From assembly GCA_013285595.1 (NCBI GenBank), contig JABDHF010000003.1, positions 1 through 64,000 of the forward strand: DNA of 64,000 nucleotides, in the 5' to 3' direction. Source of the DNA: Bacteroidota bacterium (lineage in GTDB: Bacteria; Bacteroidota; Bacteroidia; Chitinophagales; Chitinophagaceae). Position numbers and translations under genes: made by a program. Below, one piece after another: positions 29,862 to 39,636 of this stretch (positions are counted from its first letter, which is position 1; every line of letters begins with the position of its first letter). The notes beneath the pieces were generated by a model. That model made no database searches. It was not told the DNA's origin and was given only the letters and a program-made list of their open reading frames with translations.

Positions 29862-30755
29862 TTATTGATTGCGTACCAGCGAGTTCTTATTTTTATTTAG
29901 CCATTCCAATATATAATCTGCATCCTCTTTCCAGGTAGGTTGTCCAAGCACAAAATGATTTCTGCGAGGCAACTCTTTATAATCTGTGATAGAATTGCTA
30001 TCAGCGTATTTTTTGTAATTGGAGTAATTAAATGATGCGGGAATAATATGGTCTGTACTGCCGGAAATAAATAGCAATGGAGCGTGGGGCTTGCGGTAAT
30101 CAACCTTAGCCGCTTTCGTCATCCAGTCCCTGCTCACTAGTTTCGACTCTGGTATCACATACTTGTTATATGCTGCTCTTTGCTCGGCTAGTGGCATGCC
30201 ATTAGTAAAAGCGTACTGCCAGTTCTTAAAAGACATGAGATAAGCCTTTCGGGTAGACGTAAGATACCCAAGCCCTTTGAAGCCAGCTTTTAATGCCGAC
30301 CATTTAAATGTATTCACGCCATTTGTAGGCACAGAATGAATGGCTACCCCATAAGCGCCAAGCCCGCGCTGAAGTAATAACTGGGTAATAAGGCCGCCCA
30401 TAGAGTGGCCTATAAGAATGGGTGGCTCCGGCATTTTCTTAATGATATCTGCATAATAATCCACTAACTCGGTTAACCTGATTGAGGCTATATCGGGGTT
30501 AGGCTGGCGGCTTCTCAATAGTGCTGCAGGGGCATCTTTATAAGGCCAAGCAGGCGCTATGCAAGTATAACCCATGCGCTCGAAGTAAGGTATCCATTCG
30601 TCCCACGAACTATTGCTGACGTATGCGCCTGTAATAAACAATACTGTTGTGCTTTTTTGGTTTGGCATGTTGTTTTGGTTTTTATTTGTTTGTGAAAAGG
30701 AGTTGATCGCATACAATGAAGCGGCCAGTAGTGTGAAGAGCAATTTTGTTTTCAT
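29862..30755 (-). CDS. Secreted alpha/beta hydrolase
   Basis: A 297-aa alpha/beta hydrolase with a signal peptide (LLFTLLAASLYAINSFS) and therefore probably periplasmic. The nucleophile elbow is GHSMGG with Ser118. The acid is likely the Asp of SGSTDHIIP, and the histidine is in RRNHFVLGQP near the C-terminus. The substrate is unknown; lipase/esterase-like hydrolases of this type act on esters or amides. Last gene of a minus-strand cluster below the AraC regulator, 51 bases after the FMN reductase. Confidence 0.88.
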   Translation of the reverse strand: MKTKLLFTLLAASLYAINSFSQTNKNQNNMPNQKSTTVLFITGAYVSNSSWDEWIPYFERMGYTCIAPAWPYKDAPAALLRSRQPNPDIASIRLTELVDYYADIIKKMPEPPILIGHSMGGLITQLLLQRGLGAYGVAIHSVPTNGVNTFKWSALKAGFKGLGYLTSTRKAYLMSFKNWQYAFTNGMPLAEQRAAYNKYVIPESKLVSRDWMTKAAKVDYRKPHAPLLFISGSTDHIIPASFNYSNYKKYADSNSITDYKELPRRNHFVLGQPTWKEDADYILEWLNKNKNSLVRNQ

Positions 30756-30806
30756 GTTGTTTATTTTTATTTAGTCATTAATGGTGTTAAAATATTTACA
30801 GGCCGG

Positions 30807-31400
30807 TTAAGCCTCGGTACCCGTTGTCTGCATTTGTGCAGATATTTTCATGCAGCTTGTAGCTTCAATGCACCATAGCAGCTCTCCTGCAAATGATTTT
30901 GCTATGCTATCCGATACTTCCTTGTTTGCAGGCGAGCCGTTCGCATCATAGGCGGTTTCCACCTTTGCCACCGCGAACGTGGCGGGAACCACTATTGCCC
31001 CTATCTTCCACAGGCAAAAAACCAGTGAAGTAATTACATGCGCCCCTCCAAACTGCCCCTTGGAAACAGTTGCAACTGCAATCGGTTTCCGTTTCCATTC
31101 ATCGAGCAAAAGATCAATTAAATTTTTCAGGCTTGCAGGATAGCCTCCATTGTATTCAGGTGTTACAATGATGACCCCGTCAGCTTTCTTTATTTTGCCA
31201 GACACTTCCAGTACAGCCGGAGAAGGGTCTGGCAGGGATCTTAAACGCTCTTCAAAAATGGGGAAGTTGCACTCTTTAAGATCCAGTATTTCAATATCGG
31301 CAAGGCTGCGTTCCACAATATAGTTGTACAGGAACTGCGCTACCCGGTGGCTGTTCCTGCCAAAACGAATGCTGGATGAGATAATTACAATTTTGTGCAT
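30807..31400 (-). CDS. NAD(P)H-dependent FMN reductase (flavodoxin-like fold)
   Basis: A 197-aa flavoprotein. SSSIRFGRNS near the N-terminus forms the FMN phosphate loop, and TPEYNGGYPASLKNLID (about 79-96) is the family signature lining the flavin. Such enzymes use NAD(P)H to reduce FMN, quinones or azo dyes. It lies between a small unknown gene and the hydrolase, all probably co-transcribed, which suggests a small redox or detoxification unit controlled by the AraC regulator upstream. Confidence 0.9.
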   Translation of the reverse strand: MHKIVIISSSIRFGRNSHRVAQFLYNYIVERSLADIEILDLKECNFPIFEERLRSLPDPSPAVLEVSGKIKKADGVIIVTPEYNGGYPASLKNLIDLLLDEWKRKPIAVATVSKGQFGGAHVITSLVFCLWKIGAIVVPATFAVAKVETAYDANGSPANKEVSDSIAKSFAGELLWCIEATSCMKISAQMQTTGTEA

Positions 31401-31448
31401 AGCTTAATGATATTTGGGTTTTTGAGCGGATGGCAAATACTTAACATA

Positions 31449-31841
31449 CTATATGGAAATAAACTGGCTGGCTGGCTTAAATTCAAAAAGTACATCGTCA
31501 CTTTCCAGCATGTAAATAGAGAAGGAAAAATCTTTGTTCCGTACATGCAGCAGAAGTTCCTGGAGCCTGTTGCCTCTACCACGCAAAGCACAGTCGCAGG
31601 TATCTTCATTAAGTTCCACAATACGGGCATTTGTATTATCGTCGGTAATAAATCTCGAACAGTTTCCCCGTTGGTGAAAAAGCTTATATCCAAATACCAA
31701 AGTCAATATTTCAGCTACCGCTTTTGTGCTGATAAGCGTAAGATTAACTACTCGGCAATAGTCCATTAACGTCGAATTGTAGGCTACATCCTGCCAGGTT
31801 GGTTCATGTGTGTAAGTGAGTGTGGACATTGCTGATGTCAT
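31449..31841 (-). CDS. Small protein of unknown function
   Basis: A 130-aa frame (or 126 aa from the second ATG, MSTLTYTHE) with balanced composition and no signal peptide or membrane segment. No family is recognised. Recognisable stretches are VFGYKLFHQRGNCSRFI and LRGRGNRLQELLLHVRN. It fits between the AraC gene (55 bases) and the FMN reductase (48 bases), so it is probably real and part of the same transcript. A competing minus-strand frame at 31385-31693 looks like a shadow. Confidence 0.6.
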   Translation of the reverse strand: MTSAMSTLTYTHEPTWQDVAYNSTLMDYCRVVNLTLISTKAVAEILTLVFGYKLFHQRGNCSRFITDDNTNARIVELNEDTCDCALRGRGNRLQELLLHVRNKDFSFSIYMLESDDVLFEFKPASQFISI

Positions 31842-31896
31842 TTTATCTTAAAATATGTGTCCGCGGCTCATTTCTTTGCGCCTTATTCATTTTACA

Positions 31897-32811
31897 TCAG
31901 GCATAGGCAAACTGCCCGGCAATACCTCTCTTAAATTCTGTAAAATTGATTCCTGTGGCATTTTTGAAGTATTTACTGAAATGATAGGAATCATCGAAGC
32001 CCAACTTATAGGCTACCTCTTTCATATTAAGCTCTTCATAGACCGCTTTTCTTTTTGCCTCCAGTATTACCCGCTGCTGAATGTGGTGACTTGCAGGAAA
32101 ACCAGTTATTTTCTTGATCGTTTCATTAAGGTAATTTGATGTAACCGCGAGCTCACATGCATACTGCGAGACCATTTTGCTGGTAATGAATTTCTTTTCA
32201 AGGAGGGCAAAGAACTTTTTTACCAGCAGGCTGTTTCCTTGCCGGTAATATTGATGATTACCTTGCTCATACTGCCTGCTTAGATATAGTAGAAATATTT
32301 TTAGCAGTCCACGCAGCATCTCATTTCTGCCTGCACCCGGATGATGAAACTCGCCAGCCATGCGCCTGGCAAGCGACTCCATCTCTCCATCGGCTTGTGC
32401 ATCCACAGGTATGATTGCCGCCGCGGCATATGCATCAAAAAGGCCTGAGTCTAACAGGTAGTGAGCATTCTCTTCATAAGCATGCAGGAAGCATCGTGAG
32501 AAGCTGATCATATAACCCTCTGTATTTTCAGCAGGATGGAAACGTAGCGCCTGGCTTGGTTTTACAAAATAAACCGTATCGCATGCTATCTCTATTTTAC
32601 TGGTGTCGATCACGCAGGTACCTGACCCATTCCGCACCCATAGAATAGTAAAGAAGCCGCAGTGAAACCGGCTAGGCTCTTTATTCCTGTTGTTCATTTC
32701 ACAATCATTGATGCTCTGTATATTAAAGAGCGCTTGGGCATTTGTACCAAATGAGAGCAACTCTGCCATGTCTTGTGTCCTCACTGGCTGGACTGATAGA
32801 TAATTTCCCAT
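31897..32811 (-). CDS. AraC-family transcriptional regulator
   Basis: A 304-aa regulator with an N-terminal cupin-like sensor (FHCGFFTILWVRNGSGTCVID...VYFVKPSQ...FHPAENTEGYMISF). The C-terminal double helix-turn-helix (about 205-300) has LAVTSNYLNETIKKITGFPA and MKEVAYKLGFDDSYHFSKYF. It heads the minus-strand cluster with the small protein, FMN reductase and hydrolase, and probably controls it and itself. The upstream spacer (32812-32955) is very AT-rich. Confidence 0.93.
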   Translation of the reverse strand: MGNYLSVQPVRTQDMAELLSFGTNAQALFNIQSINDCEMNNRNKEPSRFHCGFFTILWVRNGSGTCVIDTSKIEIACDTVYFVKPSQALRFHPAENTEGYMISFSRCFLHAYEENAHYLLDSGLFDAYAAAAIIPVDAQADGEMESLARRMAGEFHHPGAGRNEMLRGLLKIFLLYLSRQYEQGNHQYYRQGNSLLVKKFFALLEKKFITSKMVSQYACELAVTSNYLNETIKKITGFPASHHIQQRVILEAKRKAVYEELNMKEVAYKLGFDDSYHFSKYFKNATGINFTEFKRGIAGQFAYA

Positions 32812-32819
32812 TTTTCATT

Positions 32820-32955
32820 GTTTTATCATTAATGGTCCATTTGTGTACCGTTTTTTTAATTATTTTAAATATTATTATTATTATTGTAAACATCATTGTT
32901 AATCAATTTATTAAATTTAATATTTTATTAAATTTAATATTTATTAGGTAAAAAA
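32820..32955. repeat. AT-rich spacer with a 17-bp tandem repeat
   Basis: The stretch is almost wholly A and T, including an ATT run. A 17-nt unit (ATTAAATTTAATATTTT) at 32910-32926 is repeated at 32927-32943 with one change at the end. It separates the AraC gene from the RR-kinase operon. It may act as a bent or easily melted regulatory region for the AraC promoter. Confidence 0.6.
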
Positions 32956-32976
32956 AACTCCGAAATGTTCGGAGTT
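32956..32976 (-). terminator. Intrinsic terminator of the kinase-regulator operon
   Basis: AACTCCGAA and TTCGGAGTT form a perfect 9-bp stem with an ATG loop. On the minus strand it is followed by a run of seven T. It lies 37 bases downstream of the regulator stop at 33013. Confidence 0.85.
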
Positions 32977-33012
32977 AGCAGATCTTTATCTACGGGTTTT
33001 TCGGAGTAGGTG

Positions 33013-34980
33013 TTAGTAAAAGTCTTCTTTTTTGATACCTAGTTTTGCGATACGCGACTCAAGAGTTGTCGGCTTTTGATTAAGCAGCTCTGCTGCGCCA
33101 CCTTTCCCTCTTATTCGCCCATTGGTTTTTTTCAAAATGGAGCAAATGTATTCTTTTTCGCTTCGCTGCATATTATTCTTAATGTCTCCCAGCGATGTTA
33201 CGGTAGTCACTGGCGTCACACCATTACTTTCGGTGTTTAACGTATGTGGCAAAACACGTTTCAGCGATATTTCTGATTTGCCGTCGTTAAGTATTACAGA
33301 CTGCTCAATGATATTTTCCAGTTCCCTTATGTTTCCGGGCCAATGATAAGCTTCTAACTCCGACATCATTTGCCCTTTTATCCCCGAAAATGATTTGTTG
33401 AACTTCGAGCAAAATCTTTTTGCAAAATAATTTGCCAGTTGAGGAATATCTTCTTTACGCTCTCTGAGCGCAGGCAGTAGTATGGGGAAGACATTGAGCC
33501 TGTAATAAAGGTCTAATCGGAAATGGCGTTCAGCTACCTCTTTTTCCAGGTTCCTGTTAGTAGCCGCTATCACGCGCACATCTATTTTTATCGGGGCTTT
33601 ACCACCTATACGTTCAATTTCTTTTTCCTGCAATACCCGCAATAGTTTTACCTGCTGATCAGGTGGCAGTTCTCCTACTTCATCTAAAAAGATCGTTCCG
33701 CCCGATGCCAGCTCAAATTTGCCGATCTTTCTTTCTACAGCGCCGGTAAACGCACCTTTTTCATGGCCAAATAGCTCTGATTCTATTAATGTATCAGGCA
33801 GCGTAGCACAATTGATCTTTACCAGTGGCTTATCTTTTCTTGGGGAGCGTTGATGAATAGAATCAGCTATCCTCTCTTTTCCTGTACCGCTCTCGCCAAG
33901 TATTAAAACCGATGCATCCAAAGGCGCTACCAGGGTGATCAGGTCAAGCACATATAGCAAAGAAGAGCTGTTACCTACTATGCCATCAAAGCTGGGTACT
34001 GGGGTATTTTTCTTACCCTGTCTGTTGTCTGTTACCGGTTCATCATACAACTGTTTTTTTTCTACCACTGGCATACTGTCGGCTATAGCAGATAACGGCT
34101 GCTGCAGGCGGATAAGCAATGCCAGATGCTCTGAATGATATGCCTTCACATTACGGCTGAAAAAGGAAAAAGTGACCACTTGATCATTTGATATAAACAG
34201 CGGAAAAGAAAGTTCTGCAGCTAACTGAAATGTATCTGCATACATTTTCTTTAATGCATTTCCATTGCAATTAGCATCAAATTCTTTGCCATTGAATACT
34301 GCGGCCATCTTACCAACTGGTGCAGCAAGGAACAGGTTGTAAAGTTTTGCTTCAGCAAGGCCGGAAACAACTGACAATTCTTTGGCGCCTAATACCTGGT
34401 ATTCATTAAATCCTATCCTCAAAAAGCTGCACCCGTTAATAAAAGGTTCTTCCGGTGTTCTGAGGCAAACCGTGAAATAATCAAAAGGTATGTAAGATTG
34501 AAGCGCTGTTGCAGTTTCCAGTAATTTTTGCTGCCAGGCAGTCTTGTGGGTACTGATATCTGCAAACATTATACCCAACACAGATTCTTGTCTTAACTTC
34601 GATTCTACACTGTGTTTATGCCTGTACCGGGCAATATCCAATGTCACCAGCACATCCCTCTCCCGGAACGGTTTTACAAGAAAACCGTAAGGTTCTGTAG
34701 CTTTTGCAGCTTCAAGTATCTGCTGGTTTGAGTTGGCAGAAAGATATACGAAAGCGATGTTTTCTTCCTTAAGTTCCTTCGCCAGATCGATCCCTGTTAA
34801 CTTACCTTTTAAGTGTATATCCAGTAATACGATATCTACCTGGTGTTTCTTAATAATTGACCTTGCTTCTTCTACAGAGGCCGCAATACCGCACACCTGG
34901 TAGCCCGCCTGCTCCAGTACAAGGCGCAGATCATTTGCCACTATAAATTCATCTTCTACAATTAATAACTTTTCACCCAC
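33013..34980 (-). CDS. Sigma-54-type response regulator (REC, GAF-like middle, AAA+, Fis)
   Basis: A 655-aa NtrC-like activator. The receiver domain (1-120) has Asp54 (IVLLDIHLK) and the lysine in GFLVKPFRERD. A GAF-like middle section (about 130-310) follows. The AAA+ core has Walker A GESGTGKE (about 360), the sigma-54 contact loop GAFTGA (about 410), Walker B GTIFLDEVGE and arginine-finger region FRLDLYYRL. A Fis-type helix-turn-helix ends it (GRIRGKGGAAELLNQKPTTL). It should open sigma-54 promoters when phosphorylated. It follows two HisKA_2 kinases in the same operon (36-base gap), its likely partners. Confidence 0.94.
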   Translation of the reverse strand: MGEKLLIVEDEFIVANDLRLVLEQAGYQVCGIAASVEEARSIIKKHQVDIVLLDIHLKGKLTGIDLAKELKEENIAFVYLSANSNQQILEAAKATEPYGFLVKPFRERDVLVTLDIARYRHKHSVESKLRQESVLGIMFADISTHKTAWQQKLLETATALQSYIPFDYFTVCLRTPEEPFINGCSFLRIGFNEYQVLGAKELSVVSGLAEAKLYNLFLAAPVGKMAAVFNGKEFDANCNGNALKKMYADTFQLAAELSFPLFISNDQVVTFSFFSRNVKAYHSEHLALLIRLQQPLSAIADSMPVVEKKQLYDEPVTDNRQGKKNTPVPSFDGIVGNSSSLLYVLDLITLVAPLDASVLILGESGTGKERIADSIHQRSPRKDKPLVKINCATLPDTLIESELFGHEKGAFTGAVERKIGKFELASGGTIFLDEVGELPPDQQVKLLRVLQEKEIERIGGKAPIKIDVRVIAATNRNLEKEVAERHFRLDLYYRLNVFPILLPALRERKEDIPQLANYFAKRFCSKFNKSFSGIKGQMMSELEAYHWPGNIRELENIIEQSVILNDGKSEISLKRVLPHTLNTESNGVTPVTTVTSLGDIKNNMQRSEKEYICSILKKTNGRIRGKGGAAELLNQKPTTLESRIAKLGIKKEDFY

Positions 34981-35016
34981 AAACCGAAGCTTTTTATTGT
35001 TGTGAACAAATCTGCT

Positions 35017-37290
35017 TTACACAACATTGATGGAGGCAACATACGGAAATATCATTTCAATTTTCAGGCCTGCATCATTTTTTATGCTGAAGGCGCCTCC
35101 CAACTGATCAGAAAGACCTCTCATTAAGCTCATGCCAAGCGAATTACTCTTTACACTATCAAAGTTTTCCGGCAATCCGATGCCATTATCGCTAATGCAC
35201 AGTGAAATCTTACGATCAGTGGTTTTCTTCATTATTACGGTTACTGTTCCCCCTTCATCGCCGGGAAAAGCATATTTTATAGCATTGGTGATCGCCTCGT
35301 TTAGAATTAGCCCAACCGGTACTGCCTGTGCCACGTCAAGCTCTATTGGGTCTACCTCTTGCATAAATTGTATTTCCCTGCCGGTATCAATACTATCAAC
35401 CAGGTAATCAATAAGCTCACTGACATAAAAGTGCATGTTCACAGAAGCAATATTTTCAGCCTGGTATAACTTTTGGTGTATCAGCGACATAGCATGCATG
35501 CGGTGCTGGCTCTCGTGGATAGCTGCTACCGCAGCCTCATTGTCGAGGTATAACGATTGGGTATTGAGCAGGCTCATCACTATTTGCAGGTTGTTTTTTA
35601 CGCGGTGGTGTATCTCTTTTACAAGCCATTCTTTTTCCTGCAGCAGTTGCGTCAACGTGTCATTTTTCCGGTTGATCTCCTGCTGCTTTGCTTCCAGTTG
35701 CCTGTTGCTCCGTTGTTTCAGCCGGTAACGGTTATAGCCAAGTCCCATAAGTAATAGCAGCATTACCGCACCTCCGATCATGATATTGCGGGATTGTTTC
35801 ATGTGGTTGAACTGTGTTTTCTGCAATAAACCCTGGTCGGTAAGTAACTGTATATTTTTATCTTTTTTTTCAGTTTCATATTGTATTTGCAGTTGTACTA
35901 TTTGCCTGCTTTTAGTTTCATTAATTAAGGAGTCATCGAAAGTTTTAAATAATTTGTAATGAGCGAGAGCCGAAAGATAATTGCCTCTGGCCGAATCTAA
36001 CATATACCCCCAATAGTGAACCTGCTTTAGATCGCCTATAAGGTGATCGTCGCTGCTGATTTGCTCATATTGGCGCAGATATTGCTCAGCCCGGTCAAGT
36101 TGATTTGTTTGAAAGAAGTACCGGATAAGCAGGCCATAGGCAGTAACTTTAGCCGGAGAGTTTTCAGGAAATTCGTCACAAACAGCAACCAGGCGATTGC
36201 TATATATTGCTGCATTTTTATAATCTCCTAATTTCATGCTCAGGCTTACCAGGCGGGTACAGATCTGTAAACGCGAAAAATTATCACGTATATGGGGATA
36301 TTTTTTTATAACATCCTGTAGGAAAGAACGCGCTTCCACCTGCTCATTTCTTAATGATAAGATCTGTGCAATATTACATGCCAGCAATATCACAAGGTCA
36401 GTATCGTTAACCCTTGTTGCGATCACCAATGCCTTTCTGAAGTATTCTTCTGCCTTGTCATTTTGTTGTATCCGCGAATAGGTAATGCCAACATAATCGT
36501 AAATAGTCCCGGCTACATGCGATGTGTCATTTAATTGCTCTGCTGTTCTTACAGCTTTCAATTCGTAATTTAATCCCTCTTGGGTATTCCCAAGCTGGGT
36601 ATATGAAGCGCCTATCAATGAATAAACCTCCTGGATTTGTGCGTACCCGATGGAATTATAGACAGCCAGGCTTTGCTGTAATTTCACCAGCGCGCTGTCC
36701 ATTTTTCCCTGCACCATTAATAGGAACCCGATATCTTTTAATGCACCTGCTTTGTTAATTCTATCATTCTCCTTATCAAATATTTTTATTGCTTTTTCTG
36801 CCAGATGTATTATACCCGTTGCTCCGGTATCATTCGCTTCATAGTTTTTTGCTACAGCAACATATGCCTCAGCAAATTTCTTCTCAGGCCCATATTTGTT
36901 AAAATAGTTGATCGCCTTTTGTGCAAATGCTTTTCCTTGTACCAGGTTTCTCTTTTCATTATATATGTTGGCCAGCAATAAATATACATCACCTTCTTTT
37001 TTACTATTGTTTAAGGTTTGTAATAAATTCTCGGCACGCTTGGCATATAACAACGCACTATCCAGGGCAGACGGATGCTCATCTTTTGATAAATATTTGT
37101 TGCTTATTTGTAAAAGCAAATTCAGGCGATTTGTATCTCCCTGACTTTGTTTTAGCGACATTGTTTCCGAAGACAGTGATCTCACGTTGTCGGTCTGGGC
37201 AATACCAGGTAATGCCTGGCTCATGATAAACCAGCCCGGCAAAAATAGTAATTTCAAATACCAGTTCCATTTTGGCGCAGATGGTTGCAT
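35017..37290 (-). CDS. TPR sensor histidine kinase, HisKA_2 family (second copy)
   Basis: A periplasmic-TPR kinase. The open frame reaches 37365, but the ATG at 37290 (MQPSAPKWNWYLKLL) gives a signal peptide ending LPGIAQ, does not overlap the upstream gene and mirrors the start MQPN of its neighbour. The chosen product is 757 aa. It has tetratricopeptide repeats (about 50-450), a membrane segment (IMIGGAVMLLLLMGLGYNRYRL) and a HisKA_2 box (KEIHHRVKNNLQIVMSLLNT). The ATPase domain contains NEAITNAIKYAFP and SDNGIGLP. It probably phosphorylates the adjacent REC-AAA-Fis regulator. Confidence 0.92.
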   Translation of the reverse strand: MQPSAPKWNWYLKLLFLPGWFIMSQALPGIAQTDNVRSLSSETMSLKQSQGDTNRLNLLLQISNKYLSKDEHPSALDSALLYAKRAENLLQTLNNSKKEGDVYLLLANIYNEKRNLVQGKAFAQKAINYFNKYGPEKKFAEAYVAVAKNYEANDTGATGIIHLAEKAIKIFDKENDRINKAGALKDIGFLLMVQGKMDSALVKLQQSLAVYNSIGYAQIQEVYSLIGASYTQLGNTQEGLNYELKAVRTAEQLNDTSHVAGTIYDYVGITYSRIQQNDKAEEYFRKALVIATRVNDTDLVILLACNIAQILSLRNEQVEARSFLQDVIKKYPHIRDNFSRLQICTRLVSLSMKLGDYKNAAIYSNRLVAVCDEFPENSPAKVTAYGLLIRYFFQTNQLDRAEQYLRQYEQISSDDHLIGDLKQVHYWGYMLDSARGNYLSALAHYKLFKTFDDSLINETKSRQIVQLQIQYETEKKDKNIQLLTDQGLLQKTQFNHMKQSRNIMIGGAVMLLLLMGLGYNRYRLKQRSNRQLEAKQQEINRKNDTLTQLLQEKEWLVKEIHHRVKNNLQIVMSLLNTQSLYLDNEAAVAAIHESQHRMHAMSLIHQKLYQAENIASVNMHFYVSELIDYLVDSIDTGREIQFMQEVDPIELDVAQAVPVGLILNEAITNAIKYAFPGDEGGTVTVIMKKTTDRKISLCISDNGIGLPENFDSVKSNSLGMSLMRGLSDQLGGAFSIKNDAGLKIEMIFPYVASINVV

Positions 37291-37327
37291 CAAATGGGAT
37301 GCCACAACATCAGCAACAGATAGAAGG

Positions 37328-39589
37328 TTAAACATAAGGAAACTCGATCTCGTTTTTAAACCCATTACTGCTATATATCGTAAAAGTGCCTCCTAGCTGG
37401 CTGGCAAGGCCTTTCATCAGGCTCATGCCCAGGGAATTGTTCTTTACTTTATTAGTATCGTCAACCATGCCTATGCCGTTATCGCTAATGCTGAGCAAAA
37501 TGTTATTACCCATAGCACGGTTCATTACAATAGTAATTGTTCCTGTGGCGCCACAAGGGAATGCGTACTTGATGGCATTTGTAATAGCCTCATTGAGGAT
37601 CAACCCTACAGGTATAGCCTGGCTAACATCCAGGTCGATCCTTTCGACATCCTGGCTGAATAGGATACGGTGGCCGGTATCATAGCTATCTTGCAGATAA
37701 TTGACAAGTTCGCTAATGTATACCAGCATATCAACTGAAGTTACATTTTCTGATTGGTACAGTTTTTGGTGTATGAGCGACATAGCTTGCATGCGGTGCT
37801 GGCTTTCAATTATGGCGGCAACTGCGGCCTCGTTATCGAGGTAATGGGATTGCGTGTTTAAAAGGCTTATTACTATCTGCAGATTATTTTTCACCCGGTG
37901 GTGGATCTCTTTTATAAGCCATTCTTTTTCCTCCAGCAATTTACTAAGGGAGCTATTTTTCTGGCTAATCTCTTTTTGCTGAGCCTCCAGCAGCCTGTTA
38001 CTACGCTGTTTCAGCCGGTAGCGGTTATAACCCAGCCCCAGCAATATGGCCAGCATCACAGCACCGCCAATGATAATGTTTTTTGTAAGCTTTACCCGCT
38101 CCAACTGGGTTTCTTTTAGCTGCGCCTGTTTGGTGAGCAGCTGAATATTTTGTTCTTTCTTTTCGGTTTCATACTGTATCTGCAATTCAGATATTTGCTT
38201 GCTTTTCTCTTTATTAAACAGCGAGTCTCTTATAGTTATATACTTGCGGTAATGCAAAAGTTCCTGCTTGGTATCCCCAAGACATGAGTCGGCCCGGTAC
38301 CATAAGTGGTAGTTTTTCTCAATATTGTTTGGGAAATTAAGTTTCTGCCAATGCAGTTCGTTAAGTGCGCAATACTTTCTTGCACTTCTATAATTGCCGG
38401 TCGCCAAATAATACCTGATCAGCGGGAAATAAATAAATGGCTGAATACCATTATGGGGAGATTTACTCGATGATATTTTTGCCAATCTCGCCGCATATGG
38501 CGCTGCGGTCTTATATTCTTTCAAAACCTGGTAACAAGCTAAGTAACCCGCATCATAAAGTATTTGCTGCTCGGCAGACATAACCGGATGCTTCTTTTCC
38601 ATGTAGGCGAGAAACTCAATATTCTGTTTTACCCTGCCTGTCCGGTTGTTTGCATTTATCAGGCTGTTTGCAACTGTTAGCAGGAGTTCGATATGCTTAT
38701 CGCTTTGCTCCGCGAACGAAAAGCTTTGCTGATAGTATTCCCTGGATTTTTCATATTGTTCCAGGTAGAAGTATATCTGCCCAAGATTATTATAAATCTC
38801 GGCGATCCCATCACTATCATGCAGCGCATCTGCGGTTTTTAATGCCAGTAAACCATATTGTATGGCTTTTTCGTTGTCTCCGGTTACTTGAAAAACACGG
38901 GATATCATTCTGTAGAGATCCTCTAGCCTGTCATAATGCAGTTGCTGATATATCGCCTGGGCCTTAAATAGCACCGGCAACGCTTTTTTTTCGTCGGTCT
39001 CGGCATCCATGTACACTTGGCCAAGCTGTTTCAGCACGTTAGCCTCTTTTAGTTTATTACCAGCTTGTTCATATAACTCCTCCGCTTGTTCCATCAGCCT
39101 TATCCTTTGCTGAAATGACGGGGTGGCGATCACCTCGGGGTAATCACCATTACCATAATAACTGCTTAACTCGACACAAGCATCCGCCATTCCATTTTTA
39201 TCGTTCAGGCTTTTGAATAATTCCCCGGCTTTCAATACATATTCCCTTCCCTTTATTGTATCTGGCTGTTGCATACATATTTTGCTATACATCAGGTAGC
39301 ACTGCCCTTTCCACTTGTCCGTGTTTAACTGCCAGCTCAGTTTCATTGCTGCATTTGCGTGGGCTAAAGCACTGTCAAGGTCATCATGATTTTTATATGC
39401 TGCGTTTACGTGCTGCCCGGCTATCTTTAATAGAAGGCTGACACGGCCGGTATCTACACTACTCCTGGAAAGCTGCCGCCGCAACTCATTGATATCATCG
39501 TTCACACTCTGCGCATAGGCTTGCGGCAAAAGCAAAACAAGGATACCAAGTACTGACAGAAATCTATGCATATGAAAATTTGGCTGCAC
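37328..39589 (-). CDS. TPR sensor histidine kinase, HisKA_2 family (first copy)
   Basis: A 753-aa paralogue of the next gene with the same layout. It has a signal peptide (LSVLGILVLLLPQAYA), TPR repeats to about residue 450 and a membrane segment (NIIIGGAVMLAILLGLGYNRYRL, split here by its hydrophobic core). A coiled coil, HisKA_2 (KEIHHRVKNNLQIVISLLNT) and HATPase_c (NEAITNAIKYAFP, SDNGIGM) follow. The catalytic halves of the two kinases are nearly the same, while the TPR sensor halves differ more. This points to a tandem duplication followed by divergence of sensing. It follows the DUF5996 gene by 47 bases. Confidence 0.93.
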   Translation of the reverse strand: MQPNFHMHRFLSVLGILVLLLPQAYAQSVNDDINELRRQLSRSSVDTGRVSLLLKIAGQHVNAAYKNHDDLDSALAHANAAMKLSWQLNTDKWKGQCYLMYSKICMQQPDTIKGREYVLKAGELFKSLNDKNGMADACVELSSYYGNGDYPEVIATPSFQQRIRLMEQAEELYEQAGNKLKEANVLKQLGQVYMDAETDEKKALPVLFKAQAIYQQLHYDRLEDLYRMISRVFQVTGDNEKAIQYGLLALKTADALHDSDGIAEIYNNLGQIYFYLEQYEKSREYYQQSFSFAEQSDKHIELLLTVANSLINANNRTGRVKQNIEFLAYMEKKHPVMSAEQQILYDAGYLACYQVLKEYKTAAPYAARLAKISSSKSPHNGIQPFIYFPLIRYYLATGNYRSARKYCALNELHWQKLNFPNNIEKNYHLWYRADSCLGDTKQELLHYRKYITIRDSLFNKEKSKQISELQIQYETEKKEQNIQLLTKQAQLKETQLERVKLTKNIIIGGAVMLAILLGLGYNRYRLKQRSNRLLEAQQKEISQKNSSLSKLLEEKEWLIKEIHHRVKNNLQIVISLLNTQSHYLDNEAAVAAIIESQHRMQAMSLIHQKLYQSENVTSVDMLVYISELVNYLQDSYDTGHRILFSQDVERIDLDVSQAIPVGLILNEAITNAIKYAFPCGATGTITIVMNRAMGNNILLSISDNGIGMVDDTNKVKNNSLGMSLMKGLASQLGGTFTIYSSNGFKNEIEFPYV

Positions 39590-39636
39590 TATTTATATAT
39601 GTGCAGCCTGTTTGTAAGTGCTCACCCGCACCTACC

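Noticed and set aside
29665-29868. Plus-strand 67-codon frame near the hairpin
   Set aside because: It runs through the hairpin and the end of the hydrolase and has no conserved-looking segments.
31385-31693. Minus-strand 102-codon frame
   Set aside because: It overlaps the better-looking 130-aa frame on the same strand, with poorer composition and a Cys/Trp-rich sequence.
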